This document shows, one piece after another, positions 35,514 to 44,354 of a DNA stretch of 64,000 nucleotides. Source of the stretch: CAWEFA01 sp963851385. GTDB lineage: Bacteria > Bacteroidota > Bacteroidia > Bacteroidales > DTGW01. The stretch lies in NCBI GenBank assembly GCA_963851385.1, contig CAWKPE010000031.1, positions 62,001 to 126,000 of the forward strand, written 5' to 3'. Both the position numbers and the translations under genes were made by a program. Each line of letters opens with the position of its first letter. Within the stretch, counting starts at the first letter, position 1. The notes under the pieces are model-generated. The model was not told the DNA's origin. It saw only the letters and a list, made by a program, of their open reading frames with translations, and searched no databases.

Positions 35514-37352
35514 ATGAAAAATAGATTATTTTTTTTTATTAAATATTACATTTTCTGGATCGTTTACTTTATTATTCTTAAAATCATTTTCCTACTATAT
35601 AATTTTCATCAATCTTTTTCCCTGAATTACAAAGAACTCTTTGGAATATTTCTTTATGGATTTAAGTTGGATTTGTCTACAGCTGCATATATTACAGCTT
35701 TTTCAGTACTATGTATTATAATCCTGGCATTTTTCAAAAGCAGTATATTAAAAACAGTTATGAAAATTGCTACAATATTTGCGCTTGTAGTTACTGTTAT
35801 TGTTGCTATTATCGATTTTGAATTATACCAATACTGGGGATTCCGACTTGATACAACTCCATTAATGTACCTCAATACTCCTAAGGAAATGTTTGTATCT
35901 GTTTCATTTCTGGTTATATTGAAACAGATTATTATTGGAGTTCTTATATTTTCGGTTTCATTTACACTATATAAAAAATTCGTTGAACCATCTATAGTCA
36001 AGATTGAAAAAGGAACTTTAATTGATATTGGCATTTTCTTAATAATATTTGCTTTGCTAATTATACCTGCCAGGGGAGGACTAGGTCTGGCACCTCTTAA
36101 TACCGGAAGTGCCTATTTTTGTCATAATCAATTTGCCAATCATGCTGCTAATAATGTGGTATGGAACTTAGGATTTTCATTTACCTATTATAAAGAATCA
36201 AGTAAAAATCCTTTTAAATGGATCGATGAACATAAAGCAGAAACTGTTCTTGAAAATCTTTATAAAGTTGAAGGAAAGACAAAAAAAGTACTGAATATAG
36301 AACGGCCGAATATTATCTTAATAATAGTAGAAAGTTTGACCAGCAAGATTATTGAACCTTTGGGGGGTTTACACAATGTAGCTCCTAATCTCAACAGATA
36401 TTGTCAAGAAGGTCTTACTTTTAGCAATTTATTTGCAAATGGTAATCGGTCAGACAAAGGATTAGTAGCCATTTTCAGCGGTTTTCCCGCACAACCGATT
36501 GCTTCAATTATCAAATTTCCTTATAAAACAGAAACTTTGCCTTTTTTTACTAAGGATTTAAAAAGAGCAGGTTATTATTGCAGTTACTATTATGGAGGAG
36601 ATATTGATTTTGCAGCCATGCGCTCTTATATGCAAAATGCAGGATTTGATGAATTAATATGTGATAAAGATTTTCCGGCTTCTACATATGGAGCAAAATG
36701 GGGTGTACATGATGAGTACGTATTCAACAGGCTTTTTAATGATATTAATAAAAGTACAACACCATTCTTTAAAGCTATTTTTACTATCAGTAGTCACGAA
36801 CCTTTTGATGTGCCTATGAAAACTGTGTTTAAAGGAAATAACGATGAACAGAAATTTTTAAATGCATGTTATTATACTGATTCATGCATAGGAAATTTTA
36901 TTGGACAACTAAAAAAATCAAAATATTGGAAAACAAGCCTGGTAATAATTACGGCTGACCATGGAGCTGTCCATCCAGGCAATACATTATACTATGATTA
37001 TTTAAGTTTTGAAATCCCTATGATTTGGATCGGTGGAGCCGTCAATGTACACGACTCGATTGTCACCCGTATCGGTTCTCAATCAGACATTTGTAATACA
37101 GTTCTCAGTCAACTTAATATTGTTCCGCAAAAACAATTCAATTATTCAAAAAATTTGTTGGACGACAGTAATACATCTTTTGCATTTTATACATTTAATA
37201 GCGGCTTCGGTTTTGTTCGAGATAGCTGTAAGATAATTTACGATAATAATTCTTCCAGCTTGCTTAATAATGTTGGCAATTGTCCTCAGTCCATCATAGA
37301 CATCGGGAAATCATACCAGCAAGTCGTATATGAAGAGTTTTTACATCGATAA
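35514..37352 (+). CDS. LtaS-like membrane sulfatase/phosphotransferase, copy 1
   Basis: 612 residues from the ATG at 35514 (a TTG at 35493 would add seven). Five N-terminal membrane helices (about 1-205) are followed by an extracytoplasmic sulfatase-fold domain (about 265-540). Metal-site motifs: Glu in IILIIVESLTSK and Asp-His in IITADHGAVHP. The putative nucleophile is the Ser in ANGNRSDKG (near residue 311), where LtaS has Thr. Family members transfer glycerol phosphate or phosphoethanolamine from lipids. A Gram-negative cell has no lipoteichoic acid, so the acceptor here is unknown. It is followed after 17 bases by a second, diverged copy. Confidence 0.85.
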   Translation: MKNRLFFFIKYYIFWIVYFIILKIIFLLYNFHQSFSLNYKELFGIFLYGFKLDLSTAAYITAFSVLCIIILAFFKSSILKTVMKIATIFALVVTVIVAIIDFELYQYWGFRLDTTPLMYLNTPKEMFVSVSFLVILKQIIIGVLIFSVSFTLYKKFVEPSIVKIEKGTLIDIGIFLIIFALLIIPARGGLGLAPLNTGSAYFCHNQFANHAANNVVWNLGFSFTYYKESSKNPFKWIDEHKAETVLENLYKVEGKTKKVLNIERPNIILIIVESLTSKIIEPLGGLHNVAPNLNRYCQEGLTFSNLFANGNRSDKGLVAIFSGFPAQPIASIIKFPYKTETLPFFTKDLKRAGYYCSYYYGGDIDFAAMRSYMQNAGFDELICDKDFPASTYGAKWGVHDEYVFNRLFNDINKSTTPFFKAIFTISSHEPFDVPMKTVFKGNNDEQKFLNACYYTDSCIGNFIGQLKKSKYWKTSLVIITADHGAVHPGNTLYYDYLSFEIPMIWIGGAVNVHDSIVTRIGSQSDICNTVLSQLNIVPQKQFNYSKNLLDDSNTSFAFYTFNSGFGFVRDSCKIIYDNNSSSLLNNVGNCPQSIIDIGKSYQQVVYEEFLHR

Positions 37353-37369
37353 TATTAAGATAATTTATA

Positions 37370-39337
37370 ATGAAGTTTTTTAAAAATAATTTTAGCGAAA
37401 TGATGAAAAAAAATTTAAATAAAATAGGTATTGAACCATTAATTCCTGTTTTTTTATATAGGTTATTGATTGTATATTTTTTATTCACTCTGTGCAGGAT
37501 AGAGTTTTTTATTTACAATCATGCCTTTTTTAAAGATATGACAACCATGCGTTTTTTTATTATCTTATTAGGTGGAATAAAATTTGATACGGTTGCTATA
37601 CTTTATACCAATATTCTTTTTGTTGTTTTGCATACCATTCCTTTTAAATTTCGCTATCATAAAATTTACCAGGATGTTTTGTTCTTCTTGTTCGTTATTA
37701 CCAATAGTATTGCATTACTGGCCAATTTCTCAGATTATATTTATTATGCTTTTACACTTAAGCGAACTACTTTTTCAGTTTTTCGTGAGTTCATTAATGA
37801 AAGCAACATTGGCAAACTTTCATTACGTTTTATTTTTGATTACTGGCATGTGACAATTTTGTATGCAGCTACTATTGTTCTGATGATTTGGATGTATAGA
37901 AAAGTAAAATTGAAAAAATCTGAAGATATAAAATGGTGGAAATATTACAGTGTCAGTTTGGTCTTTTTTTTACTTACCCTTACATTGTTTGTTGGAGGGG
38001 TAAGAGGCGATTTTAAGCACAGTACCCGGCCTATAACTCTTAGCAATGCAGGTGATTACGCTTCTAATCCTAACGAAATGCATATTGTTTTGAATACTCC
38101 ATTTTCTATTTACAAAACAATTGAAATTCAATCATTGGAAAAACAAAATTATTTTCCAGATAATACATTGGAAAGAATATATAATCCTATCAAAACTCCA
38201 CATCCGAAAGGTCCATTTAAAAGAATGAACGTTGTTATTTTTATCCTGGAAAGCTTTGGAAAAGAAAATGTTGGATTTTTCAACAAAGATCTTGATAATG
38301 GGAAATACAAAGGTTATACTCCTTTTCTTGATTCGCTTTGCCAGCATAGTTTCATATTTTGGGACTCGTATGCTAACGGTCATAAGTCGATTGAAGCGAT
38401 TCCTTCTATTTTAAGCAGTATACCATCTATAGTTGAACCATTTGTTCTTACGGAATATTACGATAATAAACTACCATCCTTACCTGGAATATTGAAAGAA
38501 GAAGGTTATAATACTTCATTTTTTCATGGAGCACCAAATGGTTCTATGGGTTTTTATGCTTTCACCAGAATGATTGGAGTTGACAAATACTATGGTCTTA
38601 ATGAATATGACAATAAATCAGACTTTGATGGAATGTGGGGAGTATGGGACGAACCGTTTTTCCAGTTCATGTGCAATAAACTGAATACTTTTCCGCAACC
38701 ATTTTTCAGTGCAGTTTTTAGTGTATCTTCACATCATCCATTTAAAGTTCCGGATAAATATAAAGGAGTTTTTCGTAAAGGTCCTGATCCGATATTACAG
38801 ACAATTGGTTATACAGATTATTCCCTCAGGGAATTTTTCAAAACTGCTTCTAAGCAACCCTGGTTTAAAAATACTTTATTCGTATTAACTGCCGACCATT
38901 GTAATGCAAAGCCGGTGTATGACGTTTACCTGACATCATCCGGATTATATACAATACCAATTATTTTTTATACCGGAGGCGATACGCTTAAGGGAATTCG
39001 TCATGAATTAATTCAGCAGACTGATATTATGCCAACCATCCTGGGTATTCTTAACTATGATAAAAAATACTTTTCTTTTGGTTTTGATGCTTTTAATGAA
39101 AAAAACAGGTTTGTAGTCAATTATGCGTGGGATGCATACCAATTGTTTCAAAATGATCTAATGCTTCAGTTTCAAAATGGCAAAGTAAAAGCGCTATATA
39201 ATTTTAAAACTGATCGGCTGCTAAAACATGATTTAAAAGATATTTATAAAGATACTACGAAGCAAATGGAAATCCTTGTTAAAGCTTTCGCGCAGCAATA
39301 TTGCAACAGGATGATTGATAATAAGCTTGAACCTTAA
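37370..39337 (+). CDS. LtaS-like membrane sulfatase/phosphotransferase, copy 2
   Basis: 655 residues with the same layout as the gene before it: five membrane helices (about 20-215), then a sulfatase-fold domain. Motifs: NVVIFILESFGKENVG, the Ser in ANGHKSIEAIPSI (near residue 340) as putative nucleophile, GMWGVWDEPFF, and LTADHCNAKP in place of the ADHG of copy 1. The copies are well diverged, so this is an old tandem duplication whose members probably modify different acceptors in the periplasm. A glycosyltransferase gene starts 16 bases downstream. Confidence 0.85.
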   Translation: MKFFKNNFSEMMKKNLNKIGIEPLIPVFLYRLLIVYFLFTLCRIEFFIYNHAFFKDMTTMRFFIILLGGIKFDTVAILYTNILFVVLHTIPFKFRYHKIYQDVLFFLFVITNSIALLANFSDYIYYAFTLKRTTFSVFREFINESNIGKLSLRFIFDYWHVTILYAATIVLMIWMYRKVKLKKSEDIKWWKYYSVSLVFFLLTLTLFVGGVRGDFKHSTRPITLSNAGDYASNPNEMHIVLNTPFSIYKTIEIQSLEKQNYFPDNTLERIYNPIKTPHPKGPFKRMNVVIFILESFGKENVGFFNKDLDNGKYKGYTPFLDSLCQHSFIFWDSYANGHKSIEAIPSILSSIPSIVEPFVLTEYYDNKLPSLPGILKEEGYNTSFFHGAPNGSMGFYAFTRMIGVDKYYGLNEYDNKSDFDGMWGVWDEPFFQFMCNKLNTFPQPFFSAVFSVSSHHPFKVPDKYKGVFRKGPDPILQTIGYTDYSLREFFKTASKQPWFKNTLFVLTADHCNAKPVYDVYLTSSGLYTIPIIFYTGGDTLKGIRHELIQQTDIMPTILGILNYDKKYFSFGFDAFNEKNRFVVNYAWDAYQLFQNDLMLQFQNGKVKALYNFKTDRLLKHDLKDIYKDTTKQMEILVKAFAQQYCNRMIDNKLEP

Positions 39338-39352
39338 TTTTACTAGTGTAAT

Positions 39353-40333
39353 TTGCATATTTTATTTGAATTTAACGGACTAATTCCTGCTCACGGTTAC
39401 GGTGGAATTCAGAGAGTAATCTGGTGCCTTGGAAAAGAACTTCACAAAATGGGGCATAATATTACTTATTTGGTAAAGGCAGGTTCTTATTGCAATTTTG
39501 CAAACATAATTAATTATGATTCGCATAAAACATTGTCTCAACAGATACCTGATAATATCGATATAATTCATTTTAGTCATCCTCCAATAGAAGAAATACA
39601 AAAACCGTTTATTATAACGTACCATGGAAACTGTACAGATTTTAATGAATTTAATTTAAATACCGTTTTTGTTTCTAAAAACCATGCTGATCGGTTTAAT
39701 TCTAATTCATACGTATATAATGGACTCGATTGGGATGAATATGGAAAAATAGATTTCAAGAATAAAAGAAGCTATTTTCATTTTCTTGGTAAAGCAGCCT
39801 GGAGAGTGAAAAATGTGAGAGGAGCAATTGATATAATAAAAGCAACAGATAATGAAAAGCTTTATGTTCTTGGCGGCACAAGACTAAACTTTAAAATGGG
39901 GTTCCAGCTTATATTGCACCCGAGAATTAAATTTTTCGGAATGATAAATGACGCAAAGAAACTATCCATCTTAAAATGTTCAAAAGGATTGATATTCCCA
40001 GTAAGATGGCATGAACCTTTTGGTTTGGCTATCATTGAAAGTTTATACTGCGGATGTCCGGTTTTTGGAACACCTTATGGTGCTTTACCAGAACTTGTAT
40101 CTCCTGATTTTGGGTTTCTTTCAAATCAACTTACAGATTTTTTAGATCCAATAGCAAATATTGATTCTTACTCCAGAGAGAAATGCCATGAATACGCGCT
40201 AGAGAATTTCAACTCAAAGAAAATGGCTGAATCTTATTTAGAAAAGTATACTGCTATTCTAAATGGACATAATCTCAATTCCAGTAACCCCAGATTAAAA
40301 AAATTGCCAAAAAAATTTCTCGAGTGGTCGTAA
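39353..40333 (+). CDS. GT4-like glycosyltransferase with TTG start
   Basis: 326 residues, a GT-B fold. The N-terminal glycine-rich loop is FNGLIPAHGYGGIQRVIWCLG, and the C-terminal donor-binding EX7E motif is in HEPFGLAIIESLYCGCPVFG. The only start that keeps the first beta strand is TTG at 39353. An in-frame stop lies nine bases upstream and the next Met is at residue 33, which would remove the substrate loop. The donor is a nucleotide sugar but the acceptor is unknown. Short spacing suggests an operon with the two LtaS-like genes, for example for a surface glycan or glycolipid. Confidence 0.85.
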   Translation: MHILFEFNGLIPAHGYGGIQRVIWCLGKELHKMGHNITYLVKAGSYCNFANIINYDSHKTLSQQIPDNIDIIHFSHPPIEEIQKPFIITYHGNCTDFNEFNLNTVFVSKNHADRFNSNSYVYNGLDWDEYGKIDFKNKRSYFHFLGKAAWRVKNVRGAIDIIKATDNEKLYVLGGTRLNFKMGFQLILHPRIKFFGMINDAKKLSILKCSKGLIFPVRWHEPFGLAIIESLYCGCPVFGTPYGALPELVSPDFGFLSNQLTDFLDPIANIDSYSREKCHEYALENFNSKKMAESYLEKYTAILNGHNLNSSNPRLKKLPKKFLEWS

Positions 40334-40422
40334 ATATTCTTATTTGTGGAAGTTATTTAAACGCAGGTTATCCTTGATTAAAAATATAAATTGCTCATTC
40401 ACCAGGGAAAAGAAATAAGCAT

Positions 40423-41637
40423 TTATCTAAACATCTCTTTAACTTTTTTCAAACCTTTAATAAGCGAATCAATTTCTTCTTTTGTGTTATATAGTGCAAA
40501 AGATGCACGAATTGTTCCTTCTATTTCGAATATGTCCATAACGGGATGAGCACATAAGGCACCTGTACGTACAGCAATACCTAACTTGTCAAGAATCATG
40601 CCGACATCATAATAATGAATTTTATCAAGAAGGAATGAAATAATTGGTCCCTTTTCGGGAGCATTTCCATAAATTCGTATTCCTTCCAACTCTAATAGTT
40701 TTGATTTAGCATAATTTAGCAGTTCCTGTTCCCAAGCATATATACTCTCAATTCCGACTTTGTTAATATATTTGATAGCTTCTGCTAAACCAATTGCAGC
40801 AACAAAATTAGTAGTACCAGCTTCAAATTTAAAAGGTAACTCATTATAGGTAGTTTTTTCAAAAGTAACACAATTGACCATTTCCCCTCCACCTTGATAA
40901 GGAGGTAGTTCGTTTAGCCATTTTTCCTTGCCGTACAGCAAACCAATTCCTGTTGGCCCATACATCTTATGTCCCGAAAAAACAAAAAAGTCGCAATCCA
41001 ACTCTTGAACATTAATATTCTGATGTTGTATACTTTGCGCACCGTCTATTAAAACAGGAATATTCAGTTGATGAGCCTTATTAATAATTTCTCTTATTGG
41101 ATTAATCGTACCCAAAGAATTCGAAATATGAGTAATTGCGACTAGTTTCACTTTTTTTGTAAGTAGTTTGTCGAATTCATCCATTTTAAGAATTCCGTCT
41201 TCATCAAAGGGTACAATTTTAAGTTTAGCTTGTTTGCGTTCACACATCATTTGCCATGGGACAATATTTGCATGATGTTCCATTGCAGAAATCAAAATCT
41301 CATCCCCTTTTTTAATATATCTTTCGCCAAATGAAAAAGCTACGGCATTGATGCTTCCTGTTGTTCCACTTGTAAAAATAACTTCTTGCGAAAAATCAGC
41401 ATTGATAAAAGTTTGCACTGTTTTACGTGCATTTTCATAGGCTTCAGTTGCCTGTTCACTTAAGTAATGCACTCCACGATGAATACTGCTATATGACTCT
41501 ATCAGAAATTTATTCATTAAATCTATAACGCATAACGGTTTCTGAGTTGTAGCACCATTATCAATATAAATCAAAGGTTGACCATATACTGTTTGTTTCA
41601 GTATCGGAAAATCCTCTCTAATTTTATAAACATCCAT
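40423..41637 (-). CDS. sufS: cysteine desulfurase SufS
   Basis: 404 residues, a class V aminotransferase fold. The PLP lysine is near residue 222 in FVFSGHKMYGPTGIG, and the active-site Cys near 360 in VRTGALCAHPVMD, in the short-loop (type II) context typical of SufS. It strips sulfur from cysteine and passes it to SufE. It is the last gene of sufB-sufC-sufD-sufS and begins ten bases after sufD. Confidence 0.95.
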   Translation of the reverse strand: MDVYKIREDFPILKQTVYGQPLIYIDNGATTQKPLCVIDLMNKFLIESYSSIHRGVHYLSEQATEAYENARKTVQTFINADFSQEVIFTSGTTGSINAVAFSFGERYIKKGDEILISAMEHHANIVPWQMMCERKQAKLKIVPFDEDGILKMDEFDKLLTKKVKLVAITHISNSLGTINPIREIINKAHQLNIPVLIDGAQSIQHQNINVQELDCDFFVFSGHKMYGPTGIGLLYGKEKWLNELPPYQGGGEMVNCVTFEKTTYNELPFKFEAGTTNFVAAIGLAEAIKYINKVGIESIYAWEQELLNYAKSKLLELEGIRIYGNAPEKGPIISFLLDKIHYYDVGMILDKLGIAVRTGALCAHPVMDIFEIEGTIRASFALYNTKEEIDSLIKGLKKVKEMFR

Positions 41638-41647
41638 ATCAGTTTAA

Positions 41648-43012
41648 TTAGCAACAATGTATTGTGCAGTTTTGGCAACGTGATAATTCACCCCGGAGAC
41701 GTTTATTAACCAAATCATCTATGCGTTCTCTCAGAGGTCTAATATCAATGTTTTCGATAATTTCATGAGCAAATGCAAACATTAGAAGTAACCTTGCTTC
41801 TTCTTTTCCTATACCTCTGGAACGCAAATAAAATAATGCCTCCTGGTCTAATTGTCCAACCGTGCCGCCATGGCTGCATTTAACATCATCGGCATATATT
41901 TCGAGTTGGGGCCTAGCACTCATTTTAGCTTCTTCAGTCAGTAAAAGATTACTGGTTTTCTGATATGCCATTGTTTTCTGTGAATCGCGACTAACAAGTA
42001 CGCGCCCATAAAATGAGCCGGAAGATTTATCATCCAACACTCCTTTAAAAAGCTGATTACTTTTGCAATTTGGTTTGGCATGATTTATAAAAACAAAATT
42101 ATCTACATGTTGAGTTTTGTCAGTAAGATATAATCCGGAAATTTTGGTTTCAGCTCCTTCACCATCTAAAACTACTTTTAGATTGTTACGAACTATACCG
42201 CCATGAAGCGTGATTACGTTATTTGTAACTAAACTATTCGATTTCTGGTACACAAATGTGCTTGAAATTTTAGTTGCTTCATTGTGTTCATTTTGAAGGA
42301 TTGTTTGATTAAATTTAGCTCCTTCACCAACAAATATCTCAGTTACCGAATTTGTCAAATGATTTTTGTCTGTCAAAGTATGATCACAAATAACTATGCT
42401 GGCACTGCTATTATCATCCAATATAATTAGATTCCGCTGATGTACCATTAGATTATCTTCTGAAAGCAGAATGTTTATTACCTGCAAAGGTTTTTCAATT
42501 TGGGCATTTTGGGGAACATACACGACAAGACCATCAAAAAATAATGCTCCGTTCAATGCAATAAAACCATCGTCATAGGTAGCGTATTTGCCAATATGTC
42601 TTTTAAGCAATTCCGGTTTTTCGGTAAAAGCTTTTTTTAAACTTCCAATCCAAATGTTACCCGGAAGAGTACCATTAATCTGGTTTTTATGATAATAAAA
42701 TCCGTTGACCAATAAAACAACATCGGTTTCAAGATTTGGAACATCGCATTTAAATACCTCATCGATTTCAAAATTAAAATCCAGTGGAATGGTTTCAAAT
42801 TTATATTCTTTATTGAAATAAGGTTCCAGGTATGTATATTTGTATCTTTCGGATTTCTTAGCAGGAATGCCCAAATTGCTATATTGTTCAATTCCTACTT
42901 CATGTAATTGTTTAATATAATCAGGATAATTCGAAAGAAGTGCTTTCTGATTTTTATTGTAGCAATCCAGATAATCAATCGTAATATTTTTTGTGTTAAC
43001 AGCTGTATCCAT
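41648..43012 (-). CDS. sufD: Fe-S cluster assembly protein SufD
   Basis: 454 residues. The beta-helical SufB/SufD core is recognisable by HVDNFVFINHAKPNCKSNQLFKGVLDD-like text (for example NCKSNQLFKGVLDDKSSG) and the C-terminal HGGTVGQLDQEALFYLRSRG with its conserved His. It forms the SufBC2D scaffold with SufB and the ATPase SufC. The C-terminus is Cys-rich (CQNCTIHCC), which is not usual in the family and could be a metal or redox site. Confidence 0.94.
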   Translation of the reverse strand: MDTAVNTKNITIDYLDCYNKNQKALLSNYPDYIKQLHEVGIEQYSNLGIPAKKSERYKYTYLEPYFNKEYKFETIPLDFNFEIDEVFKCDVPNLETDVVLLVNGFYYHKNQINGTLPGNIWIGSLKKAFTEKPELLKRHIGKYATYDDGFIALNGALFFDGLVVYVPQNAQIEKPLQVINILLSEDNLMVHQRNLIILDDNSSASIVICDHTLTDKNHLTNSVTEIFVGEGAKFNQTILQNEHNEATKISSTFVYQKSNSLVTNNVITLHGGIVRNNLKVVLDGEGAETKISGLYLTDKTQHVDNFVFINHAKPNCKSNQLFKGVLDDKSSGSFYGRVLVSRDSQKTMAYQKTSNLLLTEEAKMSARPQLEIYADDVKCSHGGTVGQLDQEALFYLRSRGIGKEEARLLLMFAFAHEIIENIDIRPLRERIDDLVNKRLRGELSRCQNCTIHCC

Positions 43013-43069
43013 TGTTTCTTAGTATAATTGCAGGCTCATAGTCCATTGTAATTAATTATAAATTTGACG

Positions 43070-43819
43070 CTAAATATTTTTATTCTTTAACCAGTCGTAA
43101 CCTTTGTCTTCCAATTCAAGAGCCAATTCTTTACCGGCTGATTTTACAATACTTCCATTATATAAAACATGCACAAAATCAGGTATTACATAATCAAGCA
43201 ATCGCTGGTAATGAGTTATAACAACTGTAGCGTTCTCATTTGTTTTCAATTTATTTACAGCATTTGCGACAATTCTTATAGCATCGATATCCAGACCTGA
43301 ATCAGTTTCATCAAGTATAGAAAGTTTAGGATCCAACATAGCCATCTGAAACATCTCATTTTTCTTTTTCTCTCCGCCGGAGAAACCTTCATTTACTGAG
43401 CGATTGGTTAATTTTGAATCAATTTCTACCAGTTCTTTTTTTTCACGCATCAATCTTAAAAAATCGCTTGGAGAAAGTGCTTCTAATCCTCTGTATTTTC
43501 GTACTTCATTTACCGCAGCTTTCATAAAATTTACCATACTCACACCAGGAATTTCAACTGGATATTGAAAACTCAGAAAAATTCCTTCTCTGGCTCTTTC
43601 CTCAGGTGACATAGTTAATATGTTTTTACCCATGAATGTAACTTCGCCAGAAGTAACCTCAATATCACTTCTGCCAGTAAGTACTCCAGCCAATGTACTT
43701 TTGCCTGATCCGTTAGGCCCCATAATAGCATGAATTTCGCCAGGCTTTACTTCCAGGTTTATTCCTTTAAGAATTTCTTTGTCGCCGATTTTAGCGTGTA
43801 GGTTTTTAATGTTCAACAT
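43070..43819 (-). CDS. sufC: Fe-S assembly ATPase SufC
   Basis: 249 residues, an ABC-type ATPase without membrane domain. Walker A is GPNGSGKST (near residue 35), the signature FSGGEKKKNEM is near 147, and Walker B with SILDETDSGLDIDAI near 170 carries the extra Asp typical of SufC. It drives conformational change in SufBC2D. It normally follows sufB directly, but here the 535-base gap to sufB holds an S23-like gene with its repeats. Confidence 0.95.
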   Translation of the reverse strand: MLNIKNLHAKIGDKEILKGINLEVKPGEIHAIMGPNGSGKSTLAGVLTGRSDIEVTSGEVTFMGKNILTMSPEERAREGIFLSFQYPVEIPGVSMVNFMKAAVNEVRKYRGLEALSPSDFLRLMREKKELVEIDSKLTNRSVNEGFSGGEKKKNEMFQMAMLDPKLSILDETDSGLDIDAIRIVANAVNKLKTNENATVVITHYQRLLDYVIPDFVHVLYNGSIVKSAGKELALELEDKGYDWLKNKNI

Positions 43820-43849
43820 AATTCATTTTTCAAAATAATAATAACAATT

Positions 43850-43898
43850 GAAGTTATAGAAGTTAACCGAAGTTAACCGAAGTTAACCGAAGCTAGAA
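43850..43898. repeat. left decamer array bracketing the suf S23-like gene
   Basis: GAAGTTATA, then three identical GAAGTTAACC units (43859-43888), then GAAGCTAGAA, all in register with period 10. The array ends 11 bases from the S23-like stop codon. Its opposite-orientation partner, with core AACTTC, is at 44301-44350. Confidence 0.75.
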
Positions 43899-43909
43899 TT
43901 ATCTTCATT

Positions 43910-44278
43910 TTATTTGTTAATATTAAAAGCACTACAATATTTATTAAGCAAAAAACTAGTGTGTTTTAATAAATCATTCAGTATTTCATTTTCTTGAATT
44001 TGAATATATTTTAAATCTTTTGAAAGAATAATATAATATCTGCATTCTTCTAAAGAACCTTGTGCTATATTATAAAACCTTAATTTATCGGCTTTGCCTT
44101 TCTTTTTATATCCTTTTGCTATATTGGCTGCTATAGATATTGCGGCCCTTCTAAATTGAATGACAAGTCCAAATAATTCTGATTTTGGAAATGTTTCCGT
44201 TGACTTATAAACCAATAAAACAAATTCATGTGCCTTTTTCCATACTTCCAACTCTTCAAAGCACTTAGTTTTATTCAT
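43910..44278 (-). CDS. four-helix-bundle (S23-like) protein inserted in the suf operon
   Basis: 122 residues with the classical S23/four-helix-bundle pattern: FEELEVWKKAHEFVLLVYKST, FPKSELFGLVIQFRRAAISI, AANIAKGYKKKGKADKLRFYNIAQGSLEECRYYI. It belongs to a different subfamily from the copy in the sdh operon (the EVWKKA-type opening is absent there), so the two are not a recent duplication. It lies between sufB and sufC on their strand, and period-10 repeats flank it on both sides in opposite orientation. The cellular role of the family is unknown. It has no evident link to Fe-S assembly, so this looks like a parasitic or regulatory insertion. Confidence 0.9.
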   Translation of the reverse strand: MNKTKCFEELEVWKKAHEFVLLVYKSTETFPKSELFGLVIQFRRAAISIAANIAKGYKKKGKADKLRFYNIAQGSLEECRYYIILSKDLKYIQIQENEILNDLLKHTSFLLNKYCSAFNINK

Positions 44279-44300
44279 TGTAATTGTCTTTAATGTTATT

Positions 44301-44350
44301 TACTTCTCCTTGCTTCTCCTAACTCCTTCTAACTTCACCAAACTTCATTA
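44301..44350. repeat. right decamer array bracketing the suf S23-like gene
   Basis: Five 10-base units in exact register: TACTTCTCCT, TGCTTCTCCT, AACTCCTTCT, AACTTCACCA, AACTTCATTA (consensus AACTTCnCCW). The core AACTTC is the complement of the GAAGTT core of the left array, so in RNA the two arrays can pair across the ORF. Confidence 0.7.
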
Positions 44351-44354
44351 TTTC

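Noticed and set aside
43850..43898. GAAGTTAACC tandem repeats considered as a CRISPR array
   Set aside because: Units are 10 bases with no spacers, there are no cas genes, and an inverted partner array lies across an ORF. It is a short tandem repeat.
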